From Lithodes maja (Eukaryota; Arthropoda; Malacostraca; Decapoda; Lithodidae): 64,000 nucleotides of DNA. This document shows positions 1-10,697 of this stretch, one piece after another; the first letter of the stretch is position 1; every line of letters begins with the position of its first letter. Under the pieces are notes generated by a model. It was given only the letters and a program-made list of their open reading frames with translations, made no database searches and was not told the DNA's origin. Where the stretch lies: contig JBAKBP010003147.1 in the NCBI GenBank assembly GCA_037953745.1, forward strand, positions 1-64,000, read 5' to 3'. A program made the position numbers and the translations under genes.

Positions 1-2886
1 ACCACAGCCGACCTTACCAATCTGCTCAATGTCCTCCTTTTGACCACCACCCTTGGCAGCCATGGGTCGACCCTGACCTGGCAACCATGCCAAAGCCTCG
101 TCGCCCACCTTGAACCACCGAAACAACGAGGCTAACGGTCTTTTAACATTCACGTGACCTGCCCGCGGAACATCTCGCACCGTCCGAGTTGTGAGACTCA
201 GGGGCTCGGCACGACCAGTGGGGTATGAACCGAGCTGGTGCTGGAGTGCTGCACACTGCTGCTCAGGCAGGTGCTCTAGCGCTTCCACAGCCACCAGACT
301 CGTGTCCCCCGCCCACTGTTCCGCCGAGACATGACAATCCCTTCTCTCCTCCACCTGTGCCCTACTACCCCCCTCTCCTTCTCCACCTTGGCCGCGGCAG
401 ACCAACGCAGGGACAGTAGGCTGCTCAGGTGGTTGCCTCACGAACTCCTCCAACAGGTTCACATGACATGCTTCCCCGTCCTCGTGTTTAATCTCGACAG
501 CACCATTACCACACTTCTGAACTTCCGGATCCTCCAACTGCAGTTTACAAATATCTGAGGGAACCAACCTGTCTAGATGCTTCCGAAGCAACCCAAGTCC
601 TTCCCCAATATCAAACTGAGCAACCCTTTTTTCTCTCCGTGTGCAACGTTGCTGCCCCGGAGTCTCTTCCGGCCCTACCTCCTCACTAGCTGTGACAGGT
701 CCTGGGGCCTCTCCAGACTCTAACATAGGTGCCAATACTGAATCACCCAGGAGAGCCGCCGAGTCAAAACTCTTAAAACCAACTCCAGCTTTAGCCTCCT
801 CCTGTTGATCGTTCCTCTGCTGGTCTGAAGACGGAGGACTAGGCTGTGACACTTTAGCTGCCCGAGCTCGGGTGACAGCACACGCCATGGGTTCTGCCTG
901 GCACCGCTCGACACACTCTTGCTCTTCCCTACTCACGTCGGCCGTCCTCTCGGCAACGACTAAGGGTAGAACCTCAGAAGCGGGCATTGCAAAGTCGTTG
1001 CCGAGAAGAAGGTCGACGCCCTCCACTGGCAGTTTCTCCACAATCCCGACATCCAATTCACGTGTCACACCATCCACCTCCAACTCCAACCGCACCAGCG
1101 GGTATGACCGAGTTGCATTAATACCCTGCACCACTACCACCCGAGCCACATTTATAGGGTAGCCAGTCAAGTTATTCATCAGAGTCTGGGAAGCACCTGT
1201 ATCACGCAAGACCTCTACTCCATGCTTGCGCCCCGCCCACATCACGCAACCCCGTCCTCTATGGTCGCAAAAAACATCCTGAGCAGGGTTCGAGCCTCCC
1301 AGGTGCTTCTGCATTGGCTGTGCCTCAGCCTCTGACGAACTGCCCCGGGCAAACTCAGAAAACTTCGGAGACACACCAATGTTGCAGGCCAAAGACACAG
1401 CTGCTGTAGGTGGTTTGCTAGGACAGACTCTTGCAAAGTGCCCCTTTTCATGACAATGATAACACTCCAACTCCCCTCTGGGCTTCCCTTGGTACTGGGA
1501 AGGGCCCGGCCCCTTCTTAAATGGGACGGTGCTAGTCTTGTGGTCAGTCTTGGTATCATAGCTCTTGTACTTGTTTGCATAATGTATATCACCAACTCGG
1601 GGGGGTGGGGCGTCACGCCCCTTGTTACCTGCCTCACTACGCTGGGCAGACCCGCACCCACGAATTAGTGATAGCCGGAGGTCAGCCATCTCAGCTGCCT
1701 CCTGTAGAGTTTTAGGGTTCTTTTCTTTAATAGTTAAAGTCATATCTGCACCTGTACACTTATAAAACTGCTCGAGCAGAAACAGCTCAGTCAACTGTTC
1801 GGCCGTCTCAGCTTTCTCAGAACGTGTCCAGTTTGTAAGTGCATCTTTTAAGTCCCGGGCATGTTCAAGAAAGGTCGCCTCCCTAGTCTTTGTAACACCC
1901 CGAAACTTCAATCGATATGTTTCTGGTTGCAACTCGTATGCCCGTAGGACAGCTCTCTTCAATTCTGGGTAGTCAATGCAAGACTCTAAAGGCAGTGCAT
2001 CATAAGCCTTCAGACCCTTACCCGTAAGTCTTGAGGAGACCAGAGCTGCCCACTTCTCTTCAGGCCAATTATGCTCCCTACACTTCTTCTCAAAACGATT
2101 AAAAAATTCTGTGACTTCAGTTTCACTAAATGCCGGCACCAACTTGACTAAGTGGGACAAGGACTGTTCTCTTACTTGGCCCTCACGGCCCATCCGAATC
2201 CCTGTCGACTCTGCACGAGTCTTATCTAAATCTATTTGAGCACAATATTTCTCTGAGTCGTACCTAAGCTCAGCCTCGTGCCTCCTCGTCTCATTCTCCT
2301 GCCTTCTAGACTCAGCCTCAATCTCATGCTTCCTAGCCTCAACCTCAATCTCCTGCTTCCTAGACTCAGCCTCAATCTCATGCTTCCTAGCCTCAGCCTC
2401 AATTTTAGCAAGCTCAAGTCTAAATATCATATCTGGAGACAGGCAGGAAGAGGGAGCTGCCACTACTGAAGGAGGGGGGGCAAAAACTGGGGAACCACCA
2501 TACGCACCGCCCGAGGGCACTCCAATCTTCCAATTCTCATCCCTCTGTGGGAGGGTGCTAACCTCCGGTACTTGAGTGGACGGCACTGTGGGAGTCGAGT
2601 GAGAGGGGATCTGGGGAGGAACCCCCCCAAACGCCCTCTCCTCCGAAACCCCATGTCGCCCACGCAACACCCAGGAAATCAGCTCCCCCTTGGACATCCC
2701 TCCTACATTGGATAGACCCAAAACCTTGGCTATCAGGTGCAAGCCATAAATATTCACCCCAGTCAACCTCTCCTCCGTGACATGGTACTGCTTACTCACA
2801 AAAAGTCTAGCATCCTCCTCACTAGTTACTAACGGCACCTCCTCAAATGGCATCTCTCGCTCCTCGTCAGTACTAGGGCACGACAT
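1..2886 (-). CDS. Gypsy element A: gag-protease ORF with most of pol deleted (runs off left edge)
   Basis: The frame is open without a stop from an ATG at 2886 to the window edge (962 codons). Residues about 1-470 are gag, similar to gag of element B, with a 10-residue E/A/R/K-rich repeat near 2270-2400 that should form a coiled coil. A CCHC zinc knuckle (C475, C478, H483, C488) and an aspartic protease motif DTGAS (D562) follow. After the spacer the reading jumps near position 475 directly to the region that in B lies after integrase (motif CHVNLLEEF), so the integrase core is gone but the frame is kept. Near position 1-130 a second, degraded integrase C-terminal (GPY/F-like) stretch appears. 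No reverse transcriptase is visible inside the window. Either this is a non-autonomous derivative or pol continues to the left. Confidence 0.8.
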   Translation of the reverse strand, partial: MSCPSTDEEREMPFEEVPLVTSEEDARLFVSKQYHVTEERLTGVNIYGLHLIAKVLGLSNVGGMSKGELISWVLRGRHGVSEERAFGGVPPQIPSHSTPTVPSTQVPEVSTLPQRDENWKIGVPSGGAYGGSPVFAPPPSVVAAPSSCLSPDMIFRLELAKIEAEARKHEIEAESRKQEIEVEARKHEIEAESRRQENETRRHEAELRYDSEKYCAQIDLDKTRAESTGIRMGREGQVREQSLSHLVKLVPAFSETEVTEFFNRFEKKCREHNWPEEKWAALVSSRLTGKGLKAYDALPLESCIDYPELKRAVLRAYELQPETYRLKFRGVTKTREATFLEHARDLKDALTNWTRSEKAETAEQLTELFLLEQFYKCTGADMTLTIKEKNPKTLQEAAEMADLRLSLIRGCGSAQRSEAGNKGRDAPPPRVGDIHYANKYKSYDTKTDHKTSTVPFKKGPGPSQYQGKPRGELECYHCHEKGHFARVCPSKPPTAAVSLACNIGVSPKFSEFARGSSSEAEAQPMQKHLGGSNPAQDVFCDHRGRGCVMWAGRKHGVEVLRDTGASQTLMNNLTGYPINVARVVVVQGINATRSYPLVRLELEVDGVTRELDVGIVEKLPVEGVDLLLGNDFAMPASEVLPLVVAERTADVSREEQECVERCQAEPMACAVTRARAAKVSQPSPPSSDQQRNDQQEEAKAGVGFKSFDSAALLGDSVLAPMLESGEAPGPVTASEEVGPEETPGQQRCTRREKRVAQFDIGEGLGLLRKHLDRLVPSDICKLQLEDPEVQKCGNGAVEIKHEDGEACHVNLLEEFVRQPPEQPTVPALVCRGQGGEGEGGSRAQVEERRDCHVSAEQWAGDTSLVAVEALEHLPEQQCAALQHQLGSYPTGRAEPLSLTTRTVRDVPRAGHVNVKRPLASLFRWFKVGDEALAWLPGQGRPMAAKGGGQKEDIEQIGKVGCG

Positions 2887-3085
2887 ACTGAAGTTCACAA
2901 AAAATTCTCGAGACAAAAGTGTTAAACTCCCTTATGTAAGCACTAATTACTAAATTAACTGGAGTCTCTTAAATGCTCTCCTAATTGCCTTACAAAAAAA
3001 AATATTCTTCAATATGTACGCTAAAGTACGAACAAACAAATGTTGTACAACTCTGCAAAAAATTATACTGTTCACAAAATCCTAA

Positions 3086-3097
3086 GCAAGGTCGCCA
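3086..3097 (-). other. Primer binding site of element A
   Basis: On the minus strand, TGGCGACCTTGC lies two bases inside the 5' LTR end. The TGG start is expected for pairing with the CCA end of a tRNA. Element B has the same 12 bases and element D shares the first eight, so a common primer tRNA is likely. The tRNA identity cannot be fixed without the host tRNA set. Confidence 0.6.
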
Positions 3098-3099
3098 TT

Positions 3100-4949
3100 T
3101 GTTACGACCGGGCACTCGGGTACACTAGGGCTCTTACACAGGACTCGAGTATGGCTCGCTGCCACAACGGAAACACACGATCCCAACCCCAGAGTACTGC
3201 CAGCCGAACAAAAAACGCCACTACCCTCCAGAGTTCTATCTGCTATAACGGGGTATACAAGAACTCGGTACTAGCGTTTCACACAACAGACTAATAACAA
3301 GACGGGAGTTATCTAGTCTGGTCAACAATCAAACAAAGAAGAAAGTACTACAACACTAAAGAATAGTGTTGGCCGAAGCCGAAGTAATCCACCCTTGACT
3401 AAGAACTTAAGAAGTCCTCCACCCTCTACTTCGGATCGGCACTATTACGTTACGTTAAACAATAGTCCTCGAGCATCAAGCAAGGAATCTTCTGATAAGT
3501 TAGATGCTTCTCGAATACTCATAAGAAGTAAGTATCGGATTTTGAACAGCAATTTAATGAATAACTCACTGGTAATTAAAGGCTTTAAATTGACATAAGA
3601 AGAATTATAAGAATAAGCAATAGGATATGGCAAACATTAAGAAGAAGTACTCCGACAATGCACTGGCAATAGCCTACTAAGATTGTGCTCGTGGGCCACT
3701 AATCTCTGAAGTAGCTAAGCGTGCCACACATGAAATCAATAGTGCAGAAACAATAATATACATAAGGAGAAGCTTCAATACTATGCTGTATCTGCTGGTC
3801 GAGCAAAGTCTAGCTGGGATACATAAGGTTAAGAGACAATGGCTGAGCAAGCGGCTCGTAGCCTAGCGAGGTCCTTAAGACTGTGCGGCCAAATTAAGTT
3901 AATTGACGGGATGCTCTCTTGAGAGATCCAGATCACTAGTATCTGGTTCTCTCCTGGCGATCCTCTCAAAGTCAAGCAAATGAGATAACACAGTGTTGGG
4001 TGGCATAGGCAAAAGCCCTCACTCGCAACACAGTGCTAAACTCCCACGGTACACAGTCAGAAAGACCACCTAGGCGTTCCACGTCTCCGTTGCAATTGTA
4101 CTGGTTCAACCGCAACCTAGTACTCATAGGAAATCACAACTCAGAAACCCTATCCCAGTCTAGCATTGCCTAAACCAGCAGAAAACAGGAACATGAATAA
4201 TCGCACACAGGGAAATGCATATACGAGTGCAACAAACATCAATCAATCCTATTCTAGTTAACCCTTCCAAAAATAGGCTATCTAACAGGCACTTATCTCG
4301 TGAGAACTCAAGCGATAATACTTTGGCTGACTAAATCTGCACCAAAGGGGTCATTGAGGTTATAAAGGGTCGAGAAGGGAAGAAGATAGGCTGTTCAGAG
4401 AGTAGAGAAAGTTCACATCAGTCGGAAGAATATATATAGTTGCAAGGGATATAAGAAGTCGCTCTGCCTGATGAGTTCTGAAGAATGGTGGCAAGAACCT
4501 CTCTTTTTATACTCGGCCCTCTAGCGGCATATCTCAAACTACTTAAGGACCGCCCACTAGCAATCGTTACGTAATAATTCTCTCTCAATCTGGGATCGAC
4601 AAAGGATTTCCCACGCACTGAGAGGGAGGAAGGAGGAGGAAGGAGGGGAGTTAGGCCTACCTGCCGCATGGCGCACTCACTGGGCCCCCCCGTTACGCAC
4701 TCTCTCTCCTCTCATCATTACCAATAAGTCCCACACACAACACTTATAACTAATGATATAAAATAGAACTCGTTGACTCAGATGAAAACAAAATACATAT
4801 TTATAATACTTATAGTACAACGGCTCACATAAACTAAGTTAGGAAACTCTACACAGACTACAGCCAAAGTTCCTGCCCTGACGATCCTAGCGAGAGTGGG
4901 GCCTGACTGGGCGTTCTGTACAGCATGCTCATACTCGACATGCGTCACA
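3100..4949 (-). repeat. 5' LTR of gypsy element A
   Basis: A 1850-bp block that recurs with few differences at 59394-61249. On the minus strand it starts TGTGACGCATG and ends CGTAACA, giving canonical TG...CA ends with a short TGT/ACA inverted repeat. The primer binding site lies just inside. The right edge at 4949 is fused directly to the interior of element B's 5' LTR, so A inserted into B. Short open frames inside this LTR have no recognisable product. Confidence 0.9.
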
Positions 4950-5354
4950 CATGCTAGTGCATGTTAGTAGGGGACAGTTATTCTAGTGCACGCGCTTTCA
5001 AGTAGGCGTGTACATTTGTCATTTAGCATTTCACTGTCATACCTTTAGCCTGCTTCTATTCTACATTATTAGAGGCTTAATATTAACGTAGTTTCTTGAG
5101 TATTGCATTTCTTTATTAATAACGTAACCTATAAATGTCTGAGGGAGTTTAGCCTCATAGCCTACCCCTGTTGTACACTTTCGCCGAGTTAAGGTACCTC
5201 GTTACCATAGACGATAACTCTGTAGGGCGTTGGTGCTTTTGTTGTCTGGAGCATATAGTATTTGGGACTGGAATCGAGCGTGTCGTTGTCACATAAGCCA
5301 TTTCTGTCCTACGATCAAGAATCCCGAATATGTATTGCCGATCCAGCCGTAACA
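4950..5354 (+). repeat. 5' LTR remnant of gypsy element B (last 405 bp)
   Basis: It matches the last 405 bases of the 3' LTR (12385-12789) with equal length and only two differences that I noticed (near 5020 and 5114). The first about 1.4 kb of this LTR is missing because element A lies here; it should be found left of the window beyond A. Confidence 0.88.
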
Positions 5355-5357
5355 AAA

Positions 5358-5369
5358 TGGCGACCTTGC
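5358..5369 (+). other. Primer binding site of element B
   Basis: TGGCGACCTTGC starts three bases after the LTR end CGTAACA and is identical to the site in element A. It is the expected minus-strand priming site for reverse transcription. Confidence 0.65.
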
Positions 5370-5597
5370 ACAAGATTCAGTAGTATCCTATCACATGTTT
5401 TTTGGAGAACTATTCTATGCTACCTAGTAGAGCTGGCTAGAATTTTCTTGCATATTGGAGGAATTTTTATTGTGTCATTATTGTATTGGTGGACTTGCAG
5501 ATTGTTTCGTTGGGGGTGTCTAGAGTAGAGTCATTCAAGCATCTTTAACATTTTGTGAGTCGAGACTGCAATTAGTAATAAGCACTTCTTTTTTTTT

Positions 5598-8500
5598 ATG
5601 AACAGCAATTGTATAACCAGCACTATGTCTAATGACTCATCATTTACGGGGGAGGATAACACGGTACAGCCTAGTAACCAGCAAGTACAACAGATGTTTA
5701 GGGAGGGGAGTGTTATAAGTGGAGAGAGGGATGCCCGGGCATTTTTGCAGACACCTTTGACCGAACAGCGCCTGCAGGCTATTGATTGTTACGGTCTTCG
5801 CTGTTTAGCCACGGTTTTGGGGCGGGACTGTCCTGACAGTTGGCCCAAGAAGAATTTGGTGGCATGTTTGTTGGGTGATGGCGATGGGGCGGTGGGTGGA
5901 GTGGGGTCTTGGGGGGTTCCCTCCAAGCCTCCATTCCACTCTACCCCTGAGCTGGGCCCTCAGCCAGCGAGTCTTAGCACGATGCAGCAGGAGGGTTCTC
6001 AAGGGCAAGCTGGCTTACCCGTAAACACGTCTCGGTGTGGATCCCCCATTTTGTGCTCTCCCCCCCCAGGCCTGTCTCCTGAGATGTTATTTCAGCTAGA
6101 ACTAGCTAAGTTTAAGCTGCAGGAGACTCAGATACAACAGGCTAGTATAGAACGCATAGAGGTTGCTAGAATCCAAGCCAATCAGGATGCAACCAGGTAC
6201 CAGGCTGAAATGGATGTCGAGAAGTCTAGAGTAGAGACCACGGGGCGTCATCTCGGTGGTGGGCACCGGGTTACAGACTCACTTTCGCATTTAATTAAGT
6301 TAGTACCCGCATTTGATGAGACAGCAGTGACTGAGTTTTTTGCTCGTTTCGAAAAGAAGTGTCGTGAGTATGACTGGCCGGAGGTTAAATGGGCAGCATT
6401 AGTTTCATCACGTCTAGTGGGTAAGGGGTTGAAAGCCTACGATGCACTGTCACTGGACGAGAGTGTAGTGTATGGACTGGTGAAGGAGGCTGTGCTCCGG
6501 GCCTACGAACTGCAACCCGAAACTTATAGATTGAAGTTCCGTGGCGTGAATAAGAAGAGCGACGTCAGTTTTATGGAGCACGCACGGGACTTAACAGATG
6601 CAGGTAATAACTGGTTTCGGTCCGAGCACGCAGAGTCGGCTGAGGAAATTAAGCAACTTTTCTATCTGGAACAGTTTTACAAATGTACTGGAACCGATCT
6701 AACGCTGAACATTAAGGAAAAATGTCCCAAGACAGTAGAGGAGGCTGCCAAGATGGCAGACTTCAGATTATCATTGATTCGTGGTTGCGGTGCCGCTCAG
6801 AGGGCTGAGTCAGGGCAGAAGGGGCGCTATACCCCACCCACCAGAGTTTTCGATAATAACCAATCCTATGACACACATAACCACACTAAATGCATTGCAC
6901 CTAATAACACCTACAAACACAAGCCTCTCCCGTTTACTAAAGGTCAGGCCCCTTCTTCGCCCGCACAAGGGAAGAAGCCCATTGGGGATGTGAAATGTTA
7001 CAAATGTCAGAAGCTAGGCCATTATTCACGTGAGTGCCCTAGTAACACTCCCGCTAAGCCGGTGTCATTGGTTCACAGTATCGGTGTGTCTCTGAAGGCT
7101 GCAGCAACTGCCCGGGGTAGGTTGTCAGCAGCTGAGGCACACGCGGTAAAGAAGCGTACGGAAGGCTCGACACCTGTCCGGGACACTTTCTGTGACCATC
7201 GGGGACACGGGTTTGTGAGCTGGGGGAGTGAACTACGGAGGGTTGACTTGCTGAGGGATACGGGGGCTTCGCAAACTTTGTTGAGGAACTTCACAGGGAA
7301 ACCGATAAATGCGGCCAGAGTTGTTGTGGTGCAGGGTATAAATGCTACGAGGTCATACCCACTTGTGAGGTTGGAGTTGAGAGTGGGAGAGGTGTGCAGG
7401 GAGCTGGATGTAGGGATCGTTGAGTGTTTGCCAGTTGAGGGCGTCGACCTTCTTCTCGGCAACGACTTTGCGGTGCCCACTTCCGGGACTCCACCCTTAG
7501 TCGTTGCCGAGAGGGCGGCCGACGTGGATGGTGAGAATCGGGAATGGGTTGGGAGGTGCCAACAGGATGAGATGGCCTGTGTGGTAACCCGATCTCGCTC
7601 TGCGGCTCCTGCACAGCCTAGCACTCAACCTCGGGGACAGTGGAGGAAGGATCAGGAGAAGGTTGCTAAGGGCAGGAAAAGGGACATTGATTCTGCTGCA
7701 CTTCTCGGTGATTCGGTACTTGGACCTATAATAAACACGGGAGTTGACTCTGGCCCAGATATGGTGTGTAACAAGGCAGAGTTGGGTAAGACTTCGCGTG
7801 AGGCAAGAGCTGTAGCGAGAGCCACTAAGGCAGTAGAGCCTACTAGCCGGGGTAATGTCTTATTACAAAACCATCTTGATGCATTGACGCCCAGGGACAT
7901 TAGTGAGCAGCAGCTGCAAGACGCTAGCCTAGCTCGTTATAGCAATGGTGCCATAGAGTTGGAGGAAGATGGGGATGCGAAGCCGGGAGATTTCTTTAGG
8001 CTCAACAGGATATTGTACCGCAGATTTCTAGACCCCAAATCGAAGTGGGAGGGCGGTGCGAGGGTAGTAGACCAGGTGGTTGTTCCAAATAAGTATAGAG
8101 AGTCCTTATTGTGTCTGGCGCATGATGTGCCGGTGGCGGGTCATTTGGGGGTAACAAAAACATTGGCGGCATTGGGCAGGTTTTTCTGGTGGCCTGGGGT
8201 CAAGGCTGATGTCTGTGCATGGGTGGCTGGGTGTGCGACCTGCCAGACAACGGGGAAGCCTAACCAGACCATCCCGAAGGCACCTTTGTTTCCCATACCT
8301 GTCACCGGGCCTCCGTTCAGCAAAGTTGTAGTAGATTTGGTTGGCCCTTTCCCGCCTACTAGTAGTGGCAATAAATTCCTGTTGACAATCATGGATGTGG
8401 CTACGAGATACCCGGACGCATACCCCATGAGAAACGGCTCGGCAAAGGCAGTTGTTAAAAACTTATTATTGTTCTGTTCCCGTTATGGATTTCCACGTGA

Positions 8501-10697
8501 GGTGCAGTCAGACCAGGGGAGCAATTTTACATCCAAATTGTTCAAGCAAACCCTTCAGTTGCACGGTATATGTTCTGTAGTGTCGTCAGCCTACCATCCC
8601 GAGAGTCAGGGAGTCTTGGAGCGGTGGCACTCGACCCTGAAGAGTATGCTACGCTGTTACTGTGCAGAACATGACACTGATTGGGATTTGGGTCTGCCGT
8701 ATGTTCTGTTCGCTGCACGTGAAGTCCCAGGAGAGAGCCTGGGGTTCAGTCCAAATCAACTAGTCTTTGGCCATAATGTGAGAGGACCTTTAAGTATGGT
8801 GAAAGAGATCTGGGAGGGCGAAGAGAAGCCGGGGTCTGTACTTAAATATATCCTTGAGAGCCGGGAGAGACTTATAGGTTGCATGGCAGCGGCAGGTAAT
8901 AACTTGGTTAATGCACAGGCGGTCATGAAGCACCAGTATGACGCCAAGGTGAAGCTTCGGGAGTTTTCGGTGGGTCAGGAGGTAATGTTGCTTTTACCTT
9001 TGCCTGGACACCCCCTTTCTGCCAAGTTTATTGGGCCGTATGTGGTGGCTCAGAAACTGTCCGACCTTGATTATCTCGTTGCAACACCTGACCGTAGAAA
9101 AAAACATCAGTTATGTCATGTTAACCTCATGAAAGAGTATGTGAGACGCCCCTCAGAGCCTCTCACTGTCCCTGTGCTGGCCTGCAGCGGCCAGGGTGGA
9201 GAAGGAGGTGGGGACAGTCATGCTGCTGAGGAGGATAGCTGGGACTGTGTCATTTCCGCGGAACAGTGGGCGGGGAATACTGAACAAGAGGCTAGGCAAG
9301 CTGTAAGTCACCTGCCTGAGCACCAGGGTGCTGCTGTCCTAGGCCTGTTCAGGTCATACCCCTCTGTTTTCGCCGAACACCCAGGTCTCACTACTCAGGT
9401 AACGCACGACGTGGACGTCGGTGATAATGTGCCCTTCAAGTCAGTGCCCTACCGTGTGCCCCCGGTAAAGTTGCCAGCTTTACGGGAGGAGTTAAAGTAC
9501 ATGGTTGAGAGAGGGATGATCACTGAAGGTTATGTGAAGTGGACATCACCCGTCACGTTGCAGCCAAAACCTGACGGCAAGGTGCGGTTCTGCATAGATT
9601 TTCGTAGGCTAAATGGCTTGACCACTACCAACCCTTACCCTTTGCCTCGAGTTGACGACAGCGTGGACAAGATAGGGAATGCAAAGTACCTTACTAAAAT
9701 TGATCTTGTAAAAGGCTACTGGCAAGTACCCCTGTCGGACCGAGCTAAGCAAGTTTGTGGTTTTGTGGTAGATGGCAAGACCTACCAATGTAACGTAATG
9801 CCTTATGGGCTTAAGAACGCACCTGCCACGTTTCAGAACCTGATGAACGATATTTGTGACGAAATCCCTAACTGCACGGTCTACCTTGATGACGTGATAG
9901 TGTATGATGACAATTTTGAAAATCACCTAAGGCACTTAGAGACCCTGTTTGGGAAGTTGCACGATGCTGGGCTGGTGGTGAACCTGAGGAAGTGCGAGTT
10001 TGTAAAGGCTACTGTGCAGTATCTTGGCTTCGTGGTCGGGTTAGGCCGGGTGTGCCCCCCCCTGAGCAAGATACAGGCTATCAATATGTTTCCCGGGCCC
10101 ACCACTAAGCGCCAGGTCATGCGGTTCCTAGGTATGATAGGCTATTATAGGCGCTTCATCCGGGGATACTCTACTGTCTTAGCACCGTTAACTGATCTAC
10201 TGTCGAAGTCAGTGAAGTTCTGTTGGGCTGCGGAGTGTCAGAGGGCTTTCGACCTAGTCAAGCACCTGCTGTGTACACATCCGATTTTGAGAGCCCCAGA
10301 CTTCTCCAGGAGTTTTCAGCTGGCGACTGATGCCAGCGGTGTGGGTGCCGGGGCAGTGTTACTGCAGACTGATTCCGAGGGCTTGGAACACCCAGTGAGC
10401 TTCTTTTCTCGCAAGTTTAATTCGGCACAAAGGAATTACTCGACTATAGAGAAGGAGCTTCTTGCTATCGTTTTGTCGCTCAAATATTTCGAAGTTTATG
10501 TTCCAGCCTACGGCCCGGTAGTGACGATTTATACGGACCATCATCCCTTGAAATTCCTAAATCAGTTTCACAATCGGAATATGCGGTTGACCAGGTGGTC
10601 CCTAATGCTCCAAGAGTATAATCTCAACATTCAGCATATTGCCGGGAGTGAGAACGTGATAGCAGATTGTCTATCAAGGGTTGATGATCCAGGATAG
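5598..10697 (+). CDS. Gag-pol polyprotein of element B (gag, protease, integrase, reverse transcriptase, RNase H)
   Basis: Intact 1699-aa ORF. Gag has a predicted helical stretch rich in Q/E/R near residues 170-215 and a CCHC knuckle at C467-C480. The protease motif is DTGAS at D554. Integrase follows: zinc motif H842, H849, C879, C882 and catalytic D913, D972, E1008 (D-58-D-35-E spacing). Reverse transcriptase comes after it with YLDD at 1429-1432, then RNase H with D1578 in TDAS and D1647 in YTDHHPL, ending in the usual LADCLSR-like tail (IADCLSR here). No stop or frameshift separates gag from pol, so a regulated ratio would need proteolysis or another mechanism. A second ATG at 5625 (MSNDSS) lines up better with the MSCPS start of element A and may be the true start. 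All catalytic residues are present, so the protein could be functional. Confidence 0.93.
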   Translation: MNSNCITSTMSNDSSFTGEDNTVQPSNQQVQQMFREGSVISGERDARAFLQTPLTEQRLQAIDCYGLRCLATVLGRDCPDSWPKKNLVACLLGDGDGAVGGVGSWGVPSKPPFHSTPELGPQPASLSTMQQEGSQGQAGLPVNTSRCGSPILCSPPPGLSPEMLFQLELAKFKLQETQIQQASIERIEVARIQANQDATRYQAEMDVEKSRVETTGRHLGGGHRVTDSLSHLIKLVPAFDETAVTEFFARFEKKCREYDWPEVKWAALVSSRLVGKGLKAYDALSLDESVVYGLVKEAVLRAYELQPETYRLKFRGVNKKSDVSFMEHARDLTDAGNNWFRSEHAESAEEIKQLFYLEQFYKCTGTDLTLNIKEKCPKTVEEAAKMADFRLSLIRGCGAAQRAESGQKGRYTPPTRVFDNNQSYDTHNHTKCIAPNNTYKHKPLPFTKGQAPSSPAQGKKPIGDVKCYKCQKLGHYSRECPSNTPAKPVSLVHSIGVSLKAAATARGRLSAAEAHAVKKRTEGSTPVRDTFCDHRGHGFVSWGSELRRVDLLRDTGASQTLLRNFTGKPINAARVVVVQGINATRSYPLVRLELRVGEVCRELDVGIVECLPVEGVDLLLGNDFAVPTSGTPPLVVAERAADVDGENREWVGRCQQDEMACVVTRSRSAAPAQPSTQPRGQWRKDQEKVAKGRKRDIDSAALLGDSVLGPIINTGVDSGPDMVCNKAELGKTSREARAVARATKAVEPTSRGNVLLQNHLDALTPRDISEQQLQDASLARYSNGAIELEEDGDAKPGDFFRLNRILYRRFLDPKSKWEGGARVVDQVVVPNKYRESLLCLAHDVPVAGHLGVTKTLAALGRFFWWPGVKADVCAWVAGCATCQTTGKPNQTIPKAPLFPIPVTGPPFSKVVVDLVGPFPPTSSGNKFLLTIMDVATRYPDAYPMRNGSAKAVVKNLLLFCSRYGFPREVQSDQGSNFTSKLFKQTLQLHGICSVVSSAYHPESQGVLERWHSTLKSMLRCYCAEHDTDWDLGLPYVLFAAREVPGESLGFSPNQLVFGHNVRGPLSMVKEIWEGEEKPGSVLKYILESRERLIGCMAAAGNNLVNAQAVMKHQYDAKVKLREFSVGQEVMLLLPLPGHPLSAKFIGPYVVAQKLSDLDYLVATPDRRKKHQLCHVNLMKEYVRRPSEPLTVPVLACSGQGGEGGGDSHAAEEDSWDCVISAEQWAGNTEQEARQAVSHLPEHQGAAVLGLFRSYPSVFAEHPGLTTQVTHDVDVGDNVPFKSVPYRVPPVKLPALREELKYMVERGMITEGYVKWTSPVTLQPKPDGKVRFCIDFRRLNGLTTTNPYPLPRVDDSVDKIGNAKYLTKIDLVKGYWQVPLSDRAKQVCGFVVDGKTYQCNVMPYGLKNAPATFQNLMNDICDEIPNCTVYLDDVIVYDDNFENHLRHLETLFGKLHDAGLVVNLRKCEFVKATVQYLGFVVGLGRVCPPLSKIQAINMFPGPTTKRQVMRFLGMIGYYRRFIRGYSTVLAPLTDLLSKSVKFCWAAECQRAFDLVKHLLCTHPILRAPDFSRSFQLATDASGVGAGAVLLQTDSEGLEHPVSFFSRKFNSAQRNYSTIEKELLAIVLSLKYFEVYVPAYGPVVTIYTDHHPLKFLNQFHNRNMRLTRWSLMLQEYNLNIQHIAGSENVIADCLSRVDDPG

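Noticed and set aside
3040..3598. Small frames repeated at 59370-59928 with conserved sequence
   Set aside because: Conservation is due to the duplicated LTR of elements A and C; there is no recognisable product and both coding strands show only short frames.
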